From Micropterus salmoides (lineage: Eukaryota > Chordata > Actinopteri > Centrarchiformes > Centrarchidae): 64,000 nucleotides of DNA. The notes under the pieces are model-generated. The model saw nothing but the letters and a program-made list of their open reading frames with translations. It searched no databases and had not been told where the DNA came from. The stretch spans positions 19,334,308 through 19,398,307 of the forward strand of contig NW_024040152.1 of the NCBI RefSeq assembly GCF_014851395.1, written 5' to 3'. The position numbers and the translations under genes are program-made. Positions 1 through 10,865 of this stretch are shown here, in pieces; the first letter of the stretch is position 1; the number at the start of each line of letters is the position of its first letter.

Positions 1-59
1 GTTGCTAACAAGGCTATAGACAGTTTTGTTTTTAACAAAGTAAACACTTTCTTTGGCAG

Positions 60-3000
60 GTTATATACATGTTTTAACCAAGAAGAAAGGCAATGGATCT
101 TATGGATCATGGGGTTCAGTGCCATCAAGTAATTGGTTAAGTATTTTTATGCACCCAAATTGGGTTTTGATGTAAGGTCATATGCAGTTACTTCTAATGT
201 CTGACATCAATGTTCTTCATTTACAATATCAATACAATACATTGTAAATCTGCTTTCTCTTGTCCTCAGGGTGACTGCCCTTGTAGTGAAAGTGCTATCG
301 TTGGTGGCGGCGCGTCAGACAGCGGCTTTTGGAGTGCAGGGCAGGAAGGCTAGGGTTGTACCAGAAGAAGAAATCAGGCGCCCAGTCAGTTACTTGCTCT
401 CAGTACAGAAGTCTGATGGGTCATTTGGTGATCCACATCCAGTGCTACACAGAGGAGTTTTGGTAACCTCGACTGCCTACATGTTAGAACGGGCACATAT
501 TATAACAGTATTAGATGGGGCGACAAACTCAATAGCTGTAATTTTAATTAAAAATTGTCCATGTGTGTTTGATGTAGAAAGGAAGAGACCAAGAAGCATC
601 CATGACGGCTTTCATAACTCTTGCACTTCACCGGTCCCTTCAATTCCTGCAAACCGAAGGGAGAAATAATGTGGTAAGATAATATAGAGATAATATTACT
701 GTCCTGGATGACTGTTTTTAGCTATGCTGCTGGTGTTGCTTTTGGAATGGCAGTGTTGGTCAGTCCACTACTTTGGTCCAGATTGAAATATCTCAGATAT
801 GGAAGGCTTTGTCAAACAATTTTGTACAGATACTCATTTTGCCCAGAGAATGAATCCTGATGACTTTGGTGATCCCTTAACTTTTTCACAAGCACCTTTC
901 CTCTTGCACCATCAGCAGGTTAAAGTTTTCACCTATCCAGTAAATTATCTCAACATATACTAGAGGGAGTGATACACAATTTTGTACCGTCATTAATTGA
1001 TCCCAGCATAGGTATCCTAATGATTTTGGATACCTGACTTTTCTTTTAGCAGCTATGAAATTAAAATTTGTGGTTTTGAATGAAATGTCATGGAAATATC
1101 TGGATGGATTGCAACTTTTACATGAATCATCATAGCTCTTCATCAGTGGTTCAGGTCATAATCTGTTACTAACTTACTTACTTACTTACTATCTCTTAGC
1201 CTGCACTTGTTGTAGTTTTATATTTAATATATTTTAATGCAAGGTAATAGGGTGACCAATGCGTCCTCTTTTTCCCGGACATGTCCTCTTTTTGGGACCT
1301 AAAAATGCGTCCAGTCGGGATTTCTAAATTGCCCCAAAATGTCCGAGATTGGGTTTTTGCATTGTTTTGACCTTTCTCCTTATTAGGTCCCGCATTCTTG
1401 CATGCCACTATCGATCTAAACTACATCTTATACATTATTATTTATACATCATTACCCTCAGCACCACAGCTACAGCCATAAGACAGCAGCAGCTTGCTTG
1501 TCAACAGTGGTACATGGCGCCTGAACAGCGTAAAAAATATCCAAATGCAGTGTTTGAAATGGGCCGGTATTCACTGGTAGTCTACGCAGTCCCGGCACTT
1601 CTACATTTTACTGTGTGGCGTACCGGGACTTTTTCTTGTGTACTGGCCCTTTTCACAAGCTGCTAGAAATATTACTCTTTCCTGCCCTCTCCACCGGCGG
1701 AAATGGAGTAGGGAGAAGATCTGGTTCTTTTTTTATTCAAGCATACATACATACAAACATAAAGTTGCTCATGAATGTCAGTTTTCGTGAACTGACCAAT
1801 CACAGCCTGGATGGGGCGGGACAAAAAAGGTTGACATGGTGCTGCAGCAAACTTTCAAAATATTGAATTCGTTCTGCATGAATAGTTATGATTATTGTAA
1901 GTTAGCACTTAGAATTAACAGACTAACCACCATATAGACCATTTTTCTTTCACAAGGATTTAGTGAATGACAACAATGTACCATAATGAAACTGCTGTAC
2001 TGTACTGCTGGATACTGTTGAAATTATAATGAATACACTAATATTAGACAGAAAAAGGTTTTATTTGTGAATCAGTTGAATTGTTGAATCTTAACTAATA
2101 AGCTGTTGAAATGTTACAAATAGGCCTGCTATATACAATCAGTAGGCAGACATTAGACAAGTATAACCTATAAATATTAGTAATATACTAATATTAAACT
2201 TTTTATTGTAATTTTATTTAATCTTATAATATTGTTATCATACACTAATTTATATTAACTGCTCCTCCAGGTGGATAGAGACTCTACAGTAGCCTATACA
2301 TTGCCACGGTGCCACCAACTACTTGAATCCCCCCAGCCCCAACCTTCCAAGTTTTTGTTTTGTTTTTTTGAAAACCAAATATGGTCACCCTAGCACTATA
2401 ATCAGTGCATATTTTCCTTTGCTTTCTACTAGGAGGCAAGAATTTCAAGATCAACAACATATCTCCTCTCACACCTTGAGGAGCTTCAGCATCCCTATGC
2501 TGTTGCCATTACAGCCTACTGCCTTGCTGTTTGCCTGCCAAAGGAAACAGATCATTCATCTGCCTGGACAAAACTTCAAGCCCTGGCTAGTGAAGGCAGG
2601 TCCAATCAATTCAAATTGGTGTGGGTGATATGGATATAATATGGAATTTAATATCAGGCTACCATCTCATATACTGCTTTACATAGCCCCCAAACCTAAG
2701 AGCAACCATCCTTGTTCTAGTCAAAATGTAAAGTTCATCAAGTGCTGTATGGCAATATGCTGTGGTTTGAAATAGTTTTATTTGTACTAATTGACTATTT
2801 CCTAACTGTCAGGGAAGAATGGCTGTTATCTCTGGACAACTGATGCCAATCAGAATCGTGAGAGGGCAGATGGCATCACAGTAGAGACTACAGCCTATGC
2901 CCTCCTAACAGCAGTGGAACTTGGGCATACCGAGTGGGCAGACAAAGCAGCCTGCTGGTTAACCACCCAAGAAAACTATTTTGGAGGCTACAAGTCATCA

Positions 3001-6000
3001 CAGGTGATTGGAATGCTAGATGTTTGAAACCAAAGAATTCATGTCTTTGGGCATAGCCACTTTATCCTCTGTGTGATCACACAGTCCAGATTAACCATCA
3101 GAATTGACATGTTATTAATGTTTTATTACTATGCCCAGGATACCATCGTGGCACTGGAAGCCCTCGCGGAGTATGAGCTAAAGAGGTCTGTCAGTCCTGA
3201 AGCCAATCTAATAGCAGAGTTCACCGTCCCAGGAAAGAACGACATTGTAAAGCTTGTACTGGAAAATAAGAAGGAGAAGGTGGAAACAGACCTTAAGGTA
3301 TCATAGAGCACTGTCAGCATTTCTCTTAAATATGTACCTAAATATTTTACCTCATTCTTAGATGACTTACTTTTATATTGTCTTTTGTCCCAGAAACTTG
3401 CAGGGAACAACATTGTTGTGCAATTGAAAGGAAAAGGCAATACCAAGCTAAAAGTAAGTGTGATTATTGTTTTATTTATATGCTGGAAGACAGCCATCAT
3501 TTACAGTAAATCACCAATCTGTTTGGCAGGTTGTGAAAGCTTACCATCTACTGGATCCAAAGGACGATTGTAACCAAGTGTCTATCAGCGTCACAGTAAT
3601 GGGGAAAATGAAGTACACTGGTGAGCTTTTATCACTAATAACAAATTGCAACCTCTTGTTTTGGTGATAAAAGCTCCACAGTTACATCATCCTCTTTCTC
3701 TGTAGCTAAGGTGATAGAAAATTATGAATACTATGATGACTACGATAACGACGAGGAGAAGGAGGCACGAGTACCACGGTCAGCTATTGAGTGGTTTGAT
3801 GCTCGCACCCGAAACAGGAGAGACCTTGATAACAACTTAAATTCAGACGAGACTGTCACCTACAGAATCTGTGTCAGGTTAGTTAATGAGGTTCACATCT
3901 CTTGATCTTTAAAAGTATTCATGAGACAATGCACTTGTCTCAGCCCATATTTTTCATTGTTTTCCTGTGTGTAGTCATAGCCTGAACAGCAATCTCACAG
4001 GAATGGCCATTGCTGACATCACACTTCTGAGTGGATTTGAGGTTGTAACTGAGGACCTGGACATGGTTAGTAGCTCTCTCTCCTCTTCATCATTGTAAAG
4101 TGGGAGGAGCTATTTTGAGTGCTTCATGTCTGCTATAGCATCAACAAGTTCAATTCATGTCTCCTCACAGCTAAAATTGCCACCTGAACAATACATTTCA
4201 CATTATGAGGTCTCCTATGGAAGAGTGCTGATCTACTTCAATGAGGTATGGCTAAAATATATTTACATACACAAATATTTTACATGACCAGTGCTAAAAG
4301 ATTTTTTCTCCCACTCTAGCTCTTTCAATCAGAGGAATGTATTAGTTTTGATGCTATACAGAGAGTACCAATTGGCCTCCTACAGCCTGCTCCAGCTGTG
4401 TTCTATGATTATTATGAACCAAGTAAGCTTTTTATTTGACATTTTCTGCATTGTTTACCAGGATAATGTTGGCATCTTTGCTTACCAGGAATATATTAAC
4501 TATTTGTGCTTTCCTTGCAGACAGAAAGTGTACTGTTTTCTACAACGCCCCCCAAAGAAGCAAGATGGTCTCCAAACTGTGCTCAGAGGATGTGTGCCAA
4601 TGTGCAGAAAGTAGGCCATTGCTCACTGTCACATACTGACTGACTTTGAATAAATGTAGCTTTATGTTACAGGTTTGTGTAAAGAATTAAAATTGCAGTA
4701 TGTTCATCTTTTTTTTAGGACCCTGTCATAAAGTACAAAATACATTCAAATCAGAAAGAGGTCAAAAAATCACAACGAATGACCGTTTTCAACATGCTTG
4801 CTTCTTCCCTACAGTAGATTACGGTCAGTATTGCACAAAGACATTATGGTGCAAAGTGTCAACATCCAAGAACAATCCATTCTTTCATATAGTGACACTG
4901 TACAGAAGTATACAATAAAAAGGTGCAGATCAATGGTTGTTAATATATGTCCAAGGAAGCTTTAAAATCAAGGAGAACTGGACTTTGTTGAAGATATTTA
5001 AAGACATTTTGACAATCATCCAAGAGGGTTCTTCAGTTCTGACTGACTGGCAGGTAATCCTAGCCATTTAACCTCTGTGAGGTCATTATCAAAGTGATGG
5101 ATACGCTTGGTTCGTTATGCAGTTTTTCCAATACCAATACCAGCTCAACTTGCCTCAACTCAACTTGACTCTACTCGACTCGGTTTGGCTATCCTCCACA
5201 CAACTGCTACGACGTAATGTTCAATGTGACTCACACACCTGCGACCCACATACAGCTGGCTCTTGATTTAAGTAAAAACGTTTCAACATTACTCAGAAGG
5301 TAATGTATGAAAACTTTGCGGCTGTATTTCCTCTGCCGTTGTTGCTTCAGCGGTCTGTGTGATGGTGTGACCAGAGGGCTCTGTGAGCGGACGGCTGGCT
5401 GGCAACGCAAGCTCTTCCCGTGGGTTGGTGCAGGTTTCCCCACCACCCCTTCCGCCATCACTTTTTGTAAAACTGTCAATATTTGAAATCTACACAGTTG
5501 ATTTCTCGCCTCAAAACTTCTCAGAAGTGGATTTAGAAGTGGTAGCAGGTACAGGTACAACTTTTCCAAAATGGAAAAACAAAAAAAGGCGTCGAGGCGA
5601 GTCGAGCTGGTACCGTGCAGTGGAAAAGGGGCTTAAATGACCGTTGTTGGCATTGTCACATGGGGCCAAATGTGTGTGTTTGTTCACTCTCCTGGGAAGA
5701 GATGAAAGGACAGCATTGTGAGTGGGACATAAGTGGTGTCTCAGCCCTCCTTCCCTGTTGAGTGATGGTTTCTCTATTTTGGTGAAATGGTTTCTTTTAC
5801 ACTTCTACCATCTGTCAAAATAAGTACATTGTTGTCATCGACAAATAGTGTCCCTTGTCCTTCCAATGTAAGTAAACGGCTCACTCTTGACCTGAGGAGT
5901 TGACCTGTGTTGGGCCAAGGGTTACTTTCCCCCCCAAAATAGAACTGGTCCTTCCTCACTCCATTGGACAGCATACACTAGATCTAGATTATGTGGCTGT

Positions 6001-6928
6001 TTTCACCAAGGTACAGTTTGGTTATCCACAAGCTTTAAGTGCATCCTTCAGGGGTTCAGTTGTTGTTGCTCACAACAGTTGTTTAGACTTGGCCTCACAT
6101 GACCAAAACAACTGTCATTACAACAGCCAGGAGCACTAATGAATCAAGCAGTATCCATCACCTTGATAACGACCGCCCAGAGGTTAAATGTTTGGGATCC
6201 CTGCCAGTAAGTCAGTAGCCTATTGGATTAGAGGTGAAACGTCTTCAAGTATCTTCAACCAAGTCCAATTGCCCTTGTCTTCAATCTTCCTTGGATAACT
6301 ATGACCTGGATGACAGAGAATCTTCACATACTCGTTAATAAATGGTTCTTGTTTTATTTCAGCGTACATTGTTGAAGTCCTCAATGTTTCTCTGAAGAGT
6401 AACTTTGAGTTGTACAAAACAAATGTAAAGGAGGTACTCAGATCACGTAAGTAAACTTTAACCACAAGCCTTAGCAGATGCTGTAACACTGACATTTAAA
6501 TAGTTGTACATAATTACATTTATGCTTTGATGACTATAAATGTAATCATCACACAATCATGTTTCTACCAGATGGAGATACCCTTGTGACTGAGAATTCT
6601 GTTCGAGTGTTTGCTAAGAGGCGTCAGTGTAAAGGACAGTTAGATTTGGGAAGACAGTATCTCATCATGGGCAAAGATGGCTCCACAACGGACTTCAATG
6701 GAATGTAAGTATATTCAGTATTGCTAATGGAAGTATAATTTTACACTTATTGATTCTCACTCTGGTCACTCTGCCTCTTTTTGTAGGATGCAGTATCTGT
6801 TGGAATCAAACACCTGGGTTGAAAAAAAGCTTTTGGAAAAAGAATGTAAAAAAACTGCTCATAGAGCTGCCTGCACAGGGTTTAATACATTTACAAATAA
6901 GTACAAGATTGATGGCTGCAGACAGTGA
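60..6928 (+). CDS. c4: Complement C4, copy A (3' part, exons 25-41)
   Basis: This is the 3' part of a complement C4 gene; upstream exons lie outside the window. C4 is the classical/lectin pathway protein that C1s or MASP-2 cleaves to C4a and C4b. Exons: 60-135, 270-462, 578-673, 2433-2595, 2813-3003, 3139-3297, 3394-3453, 3530-3620, 3706-3877, 3975-4065, 4171-4245, 4320-4422, 4521-4610, 4719-4823, 6363-6446, 6572-6704, 6787-6928. All join in frame and end in TGA, with no stop or frameshift. Exon 26 carries DGSFGDPHPVLH; its last His (448-450) aligns with the His/Asp isotype position of human C4B/C4A. Exon 33 has the tyrosine/acid-rich stretch and the RNRR alpha/gamma site. Exons 38-41 form the NTR/C345C domain. 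The intron after exon 28 has a GC donor. Intron 27 is enlarged by a DNA transposon and intron 38 by a Penelope-like insertion. The thioester exon (24) is not visible. Confidence 0.93.
1167..1191. repeat. Short (ACTT)n microsatellite
   Basis: About six copies of the tetranucleotide lie in intron 27 of copy A, just upstream of the transposon insertion. Confidence 0.7.
1248..2392. mobile_element. Non-autonomous DNA transposon, hAT-like, in intron 27 of copy A
   Basis: The ends are perfect 11-bp inverted repeats (TAGGGTGACCA at 1248-1258, TGGTCACCCTA at 2382-2392). The element is absent from the matching intron of copy B (20403-20850), where homologous sequence is continuous. The flanks gcaaggta and gcactata may be a decayed 8-bp target duplication, matching 5 of 8. 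I could not recognise a transposase. Short open frames inside show no known domain. Confidence 0.65.
4824..6362. mobile_element. Intron 38 of copy A: Penelope-like inverted-repeat fragment carrying a nested DNA transposon
   Basis: Two arms, about 4950-5106 and 6150-6297, are imperfect inverted repeats of each other over about 150 bp. The same sequence (ggacttggttgaagatac ... ttcagttctgactgactgg) borders the Penelope-like coding remnant near 59720-59885 in copy D, so the arms are probably Penelope-like terminal repeats. A 0.5-kb transposon (about 5119-5640) interrupts the middle. Copy B has the same arms in the same intron; copy C does not. Confidence 0.6.
5119..5640. mobile_element. MITE-like DNA transposon with TACCAGCTC inverted ends
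   Basis: The left end (ttttccaataccaataccag) and the inverse of the right end (ccttttccactgcacggtac) are imperfect inverted repeats, continuing through cagctcaact/cagctcgact. The element is absent at the matching point of copy B. A related copy lies at about 61793-62530. The coding frames are short and unrecognised. No clean target duplication was found. Confidence 0.55.
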
Positions 6929-7324
6929 AACAGAATCTGTTTCATTTAACTTTCATTTTCAGTTTAGTGTAAGACAGTTACAGTAGTTATCTTGTTGGCA
7001 AAGTGAAATTCTAACATGAAATACGTTTGTAATATTACTAAAATGTTTGTACGTTTGTACATACTAATATGTTTGTACTATGTACTATTGATTGCATATT
7101 GACAAAAAGTATGTTAGAATTGAAACACAAATTAAATCTCCTTAAACAAACATACAGTATATACTACTAGAGAGAGAAGGTTCCAGCAAGCCAGATAATT
7201 GAGAAAATTTCAGAGACTCTAAGGATCAGTGCCTACATCTGGATCACTTAGCTGGGATAACCACTTCGGTGCTTAAATTCTCCCAAAATCTTGACCTTAA
7301 AGTCTACCTATTCTTGACATTTTT

Positions 7325-7905
7325 TAAAACCTTTATTTAACCAGATGATCTCATTGAGATTTAAAACGTCTTTTTCAAGAGGGATCTGGCCAAAACAGTA
7401 GCATATTGGGCCCTCTTACTGAGCTCTGCATGGATCTTAGGTACAGATAAAAAATACAAGTCACCAGGGCGCAAATTATAGGAACTGGTGTTGCGTGACA
7501 TGTAAGTGCAAAGATAAGAGAGGAGCATACCAAGGATAGACTTGTAAATAAAAGCTAATCTATGTGCCTCCTCATTGATAATGACTGCCAGTTTATCATT
7601 TTGTACAAGGTACAATGGTGTGTAAAAGCTTTACATCCAGGCACAAATCTATGGTAGAAAGTATCCAACAAAGACAGGCGAATTTCTATAAAGCAGATCA
7701 TCGTAATCAAGTGCAGTGTAAAAGGGTGCAGCACCCAATCTCTTCCTGGTTGTCAAAGAAACACAGGCCTTGTTTCTAAAATAAAGTCCTATTTTTAGTT
7801 TAAGCTTATTTACTACTTTGTCAATGTGCAATTTAAAAGAGAGATCCTCATCAATTAAAATACTCAAGTATTTGTACATTTGTACTTCTACATCTGCTCA
7901 TCTCT
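7325..7905 (-). mobile_element. 5'-truncated LINE remnant (L2/Rex1-like reverse transcriptase C-terminus)
   Basis: Minus-strand frames 7649-7879 and 7361-7615 give phrases typical of the C-terminal end of fish non-LTR reverse transcriptases: LIDEDLSFKLHIDKV, FRNKACVSLTTRKRL, ALDYDDLLY, LAFIYKSILGMLLSYLC. The frame is broken between them. Clade assignment (L2 or Rex1 type) is from memory of these phrases. Confidence 0.7.
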
Positions 7906-8474
7906 TCTTTTTAAGTAAGAACTGATAAATATTTCCTATATGTTCAACATGCTATGTTTATTGTTTAGCACCAAAACACCAAAGCAAATAGTTTGTATGT
8001 GTAAACCTACTTGGCAACCAAGCTGATTCTGATGAAAAACAATAACTACACTATACTGTATATTATTATATCTACTATGTTTGATGTCAAACAGGAAATA
8101 TTAAAAATGATACCAACAGTTCTACTGAGCTGAATGGCAGTGAAAGATACAGTAGACACTGATGAATGATGAATAAATAAAAAGACTGATAAAGTGATTA
8201 TCACTGACCAAAGATAAATCTTTATTAACAGCCAAACAAGAGGTTACGAGACAAAAACTACAAAACAGTAGAAAGTATAATCTTTCTAGGAATACGTCTA
8301 CCAGCTTCTTCATGAGTGATTTAAACGTAACGATATAGAAAACTTCTGCTGTCTGAGTATCTTTTTGGAAAGGTCAAGTCTCTGTCAACCTGTGCCGGTC
8401 CCCTGCTCACCACATCAACGCGTCATTAGTCATTGAGGATTGAAGACCTATGAGAAAGATTAACAAAGTTCACA

Positions 8475-8695
8475 GTGCTCTGGCTTCCTCCCACCGTCCA
8501 AAGATTAGGTTAATTGTCTAGCCTAGGTTGATTGGTGACCCTAAAATTGTCCCTAGGTGAGTGTGAGTGTGGCTGGTTGTTCGTCTATGTGTGGGCCTGC
8601 GATAGACTGGCGACCTGTCCAGGGTGTACCCCGCCTTTCGCCCGATGTCAGCAGGGATTGGCTGCATAAACGGTTGACGATGGATGGATGGATGG
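8475..8695 (+). mobile_element. 5'-truncated V-SINE/HE1-type SINE with 9-bp target duplication
   Basis: The body is colinear with the 3' part of the SINE at 49986-50325 (gactggcgacctgtccaggg and the GATG tail). It is flanked by perfect 9-bp direct repeats, aagttcaca at 8466-8474 and 8696-8704. The tRNA-like head is missing. Confidence 0.8.
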
Positions 8696-8771
8696 AAGTT
8701 CACATGTTCATCCGTTGGGTGTTCCTAGCAGTGAATATTTGTTAATTTAGTATTGATGTAGGCCTAAATTT

Positions 8772-9320
8772 ACCAGCATTGTCAGCTTCTTGATGATACC
8801 AAAGACGGAGGAAGAGGTGGAGGTTGATGGACTTGCTATGAAATAATAAAAAAATAAATAAAATAACTTGACTGAAATTAAGTGTTCTTAGCCCCAGCTG
8901 GAGGATCTTCTACTGCAAGACAATTTGCTAGAGTCTGATGCAATCTCCTTTTTAAAAGTGACTTTAGATAAGATGTCTTTTCAACACTGGCAGCTTTGGA
9001 GGAGGTTCAATAAGGTTGCTCAATAATCCTAAGTCCTTAAAAACAGCTACTACACACTCCCCACATGACAGATTTGATTTATAAGCAAAGGACAGGGCAT
9101 CTCTACAGGTTTAACTAAAACACATACCAGCAGTGTCAGTTTCTTGGGTGACATGACCATGTTCTGCACCAGGGGTAAAGGTGATGGATGGACCTGCAGT
9201 GACATAAAGAAAGTACTAAAATATTGACTTAATTTTTAAAATTAGAAGGTTATCATTGCAGTGTTGCACTGCGTTTATACACTCACCAACAGTAGGAGCT
9301 GTGTTTACTGAGACCTGGCT
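8772..9320 (-). other. Candidate minus-strand mini-exons (unrecognised)
   Basis: On the minus strand, three short blocks have an AG before and a GT after them: about 9287-9318 (VSVNTAPTV), about 9131-9195 (PSITFTPGAEHGHVTQETDTA) and about 8772-8833. The last two resemble each other at both ends, as if an exon was duplicated. I do not recognise a family. They could be the end of a minus-strand gene or chance. Confidence 0.2.
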
Positions 9321-9529
9321 GTGACCCTCTTCCAACCATGTGAACCAAGGGGATGGGAAGAGTCAGTTAAAGTTAGTCCTACAGTCTAGAGCCCAAACTA
9401 GACGTATTGTAATGGTAATATAACAACAGATAGGAACAGCGCAGCTCCATAGACAATCTTGGATAGATAACAGATAGCTAGATAGTCTAATGGCTTGAAT
9501 TGAAGAAAGTTGTCATGCTAATTGCTATT

Positions 9530-9572
9530 TTGCTAACATGTTAACAAATTTGATTTGTTAACATGTTAGCAA
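9530..9572. repeat. Perfect 20-bp hairpin
   Basis: The arms ttgctaacatgttaacaaat (9530-9549) and its exact reverse complement (9553-9572) are separated by 3 bases. There is no T-run after it and no known role in this context. Confidence 0.85.
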
Positions 9573-9759
9573 GTGTAACATTAGCTTTTTTAATACCCTA
9601 AGGCAGATTATCTATCAGGAATTGGACCCTATGGGCTTACATATCTTTATCTTCCTCCGTCGTCTCTTCTTCAAGCCTCCTCTTTTGTCTTTTTTCATGT
9701 CCAGACAAATATTTTCTTCTCAGACATCATATCAATCAGTGTCAGGTCCCAGCGAGCCA

Positions 9760-10865
9760 GAATGTTGAATTGCATAACATATCTGCTACACTAATGTGCT
9801 ACACAATTTGCTTATTTTGTAATTCTGTTTATTGTACCTTATACCAAGCTGTTCATGTAGAAAAAAAAATAAAGTTTCTGACCTTGTCTCTGTATATCTT
9901 TACTTGCTCAGATCATAATATGATAATAGACTGGGTCTTTCTCATAAATTGTTTGACTGTTTTTGCCAGATCAGAACAGAGTTTGGCAGCTTATTTTTAT
10001 TTAAATTCCATTCAGCATACAATCAGTTCACTGATAAACACACATGATGGGGATTGTGTAATAACAAGTAAACTGCACAGGACATTTATTATGTGTTAAA
10101 TAGAAAGCTTTAGTAACAATTTGATCCACTAAACTAAATTATTGTAATTATGGAGTTTAAAGATAGACTTGAGAATGAAATTGAGATCATTCCTGAACTA
10201 TGTGTTGCAGAGTCAACAGCATTCACTCTAACCCAAACCCAAAGAGCCAAAGAGCCTTGATTTCTTGTAAATCACATGATTTGGGGGAAATCTGGCTGAC
10301 TTGCACTGTCCAATGAGGTATGGTTACACATTGTGAAATAGAAACTAACACTTTCCATGCTGCAAGCCAAGAAATGTGTCACACATCTGAACACATTAGT
10401 ATACATGTTATATCTGACTTTGATGATTTTCTCAGGGTATACATTGTTTTATCTTTTTAAATTAAAATATTAAAATAAACAGATGTTTTACATTTTACTG
10501 GCCTGACTCACAAGTTGACAGCAAGTTCCTTTTCTGCACATTATAAGAGACAGAATCACATTACAATACAACAAAACACAAACAGCTTCAGAGACACAGA
10601 GAAAACTTCAGTGGAGTACATAAGATGGTATTTGTGAGTTGAATCAGTGGTTGCAGGTTTGTCCTTTTATTGCCAGATAGTACATGCAACATGAGAAATC
10701 ACATGAGGAATAGTACTTCTTTCTAAGTTATCTTGGAAGAAAATATAAACAGAGGGAGGGCACTGAGGGACCCAGCGATTGAGAAATACAGGGGTGGGTG
10801 ACTAATAAAAACCTCAGTTAATAGAAAGCCTGTTTCAGAGCAGGCAAAGAAAAGGGAGCTGCACA
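9760..10865 (+). promoter_or_regulatory. Duplicated 5' flank and proximal promoter of copy B
   Basis: About 1.1 kb before the ATG is colinear with 29970-31165 (copy C) and about 49950-51362 (copy D). The last 130 bp are most alike: a purine-rich block (agagggagggcactgaggga), a CACCC-type box on the minus strand (ggggtgggtgac), then a short leader to the ATG. Copy B alone has TATAAA at 10744-10749; C and D read AATAAA there. Promoter function is inferred from position and conservation only. Confidence 0.45.

Larger units (their letters stand above)
6929..10865. other. Intergenic region between C4 copies A and B
   Basis: This region holds the 3' flank of A (a possible ATTAAA at 7131-7136), an L2-like LINE remnant, a truncated SINE, candidate minus-strand mini-exons, a hairpin, and from about 9760 the duplicated 5' flank of copy B. 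The stretches 7912-8470 and 9573-9750 are AT-rich and show no recognisable feature. Confidence 0.6.

Noticed and set aside
3129..3500. Minus-strand open frames antisense to exon 30 (also at 21651-21842 and 47246-47566)
   Set aside because: They are shadows of the conserved C4 exon and recur only because the exon recurs.
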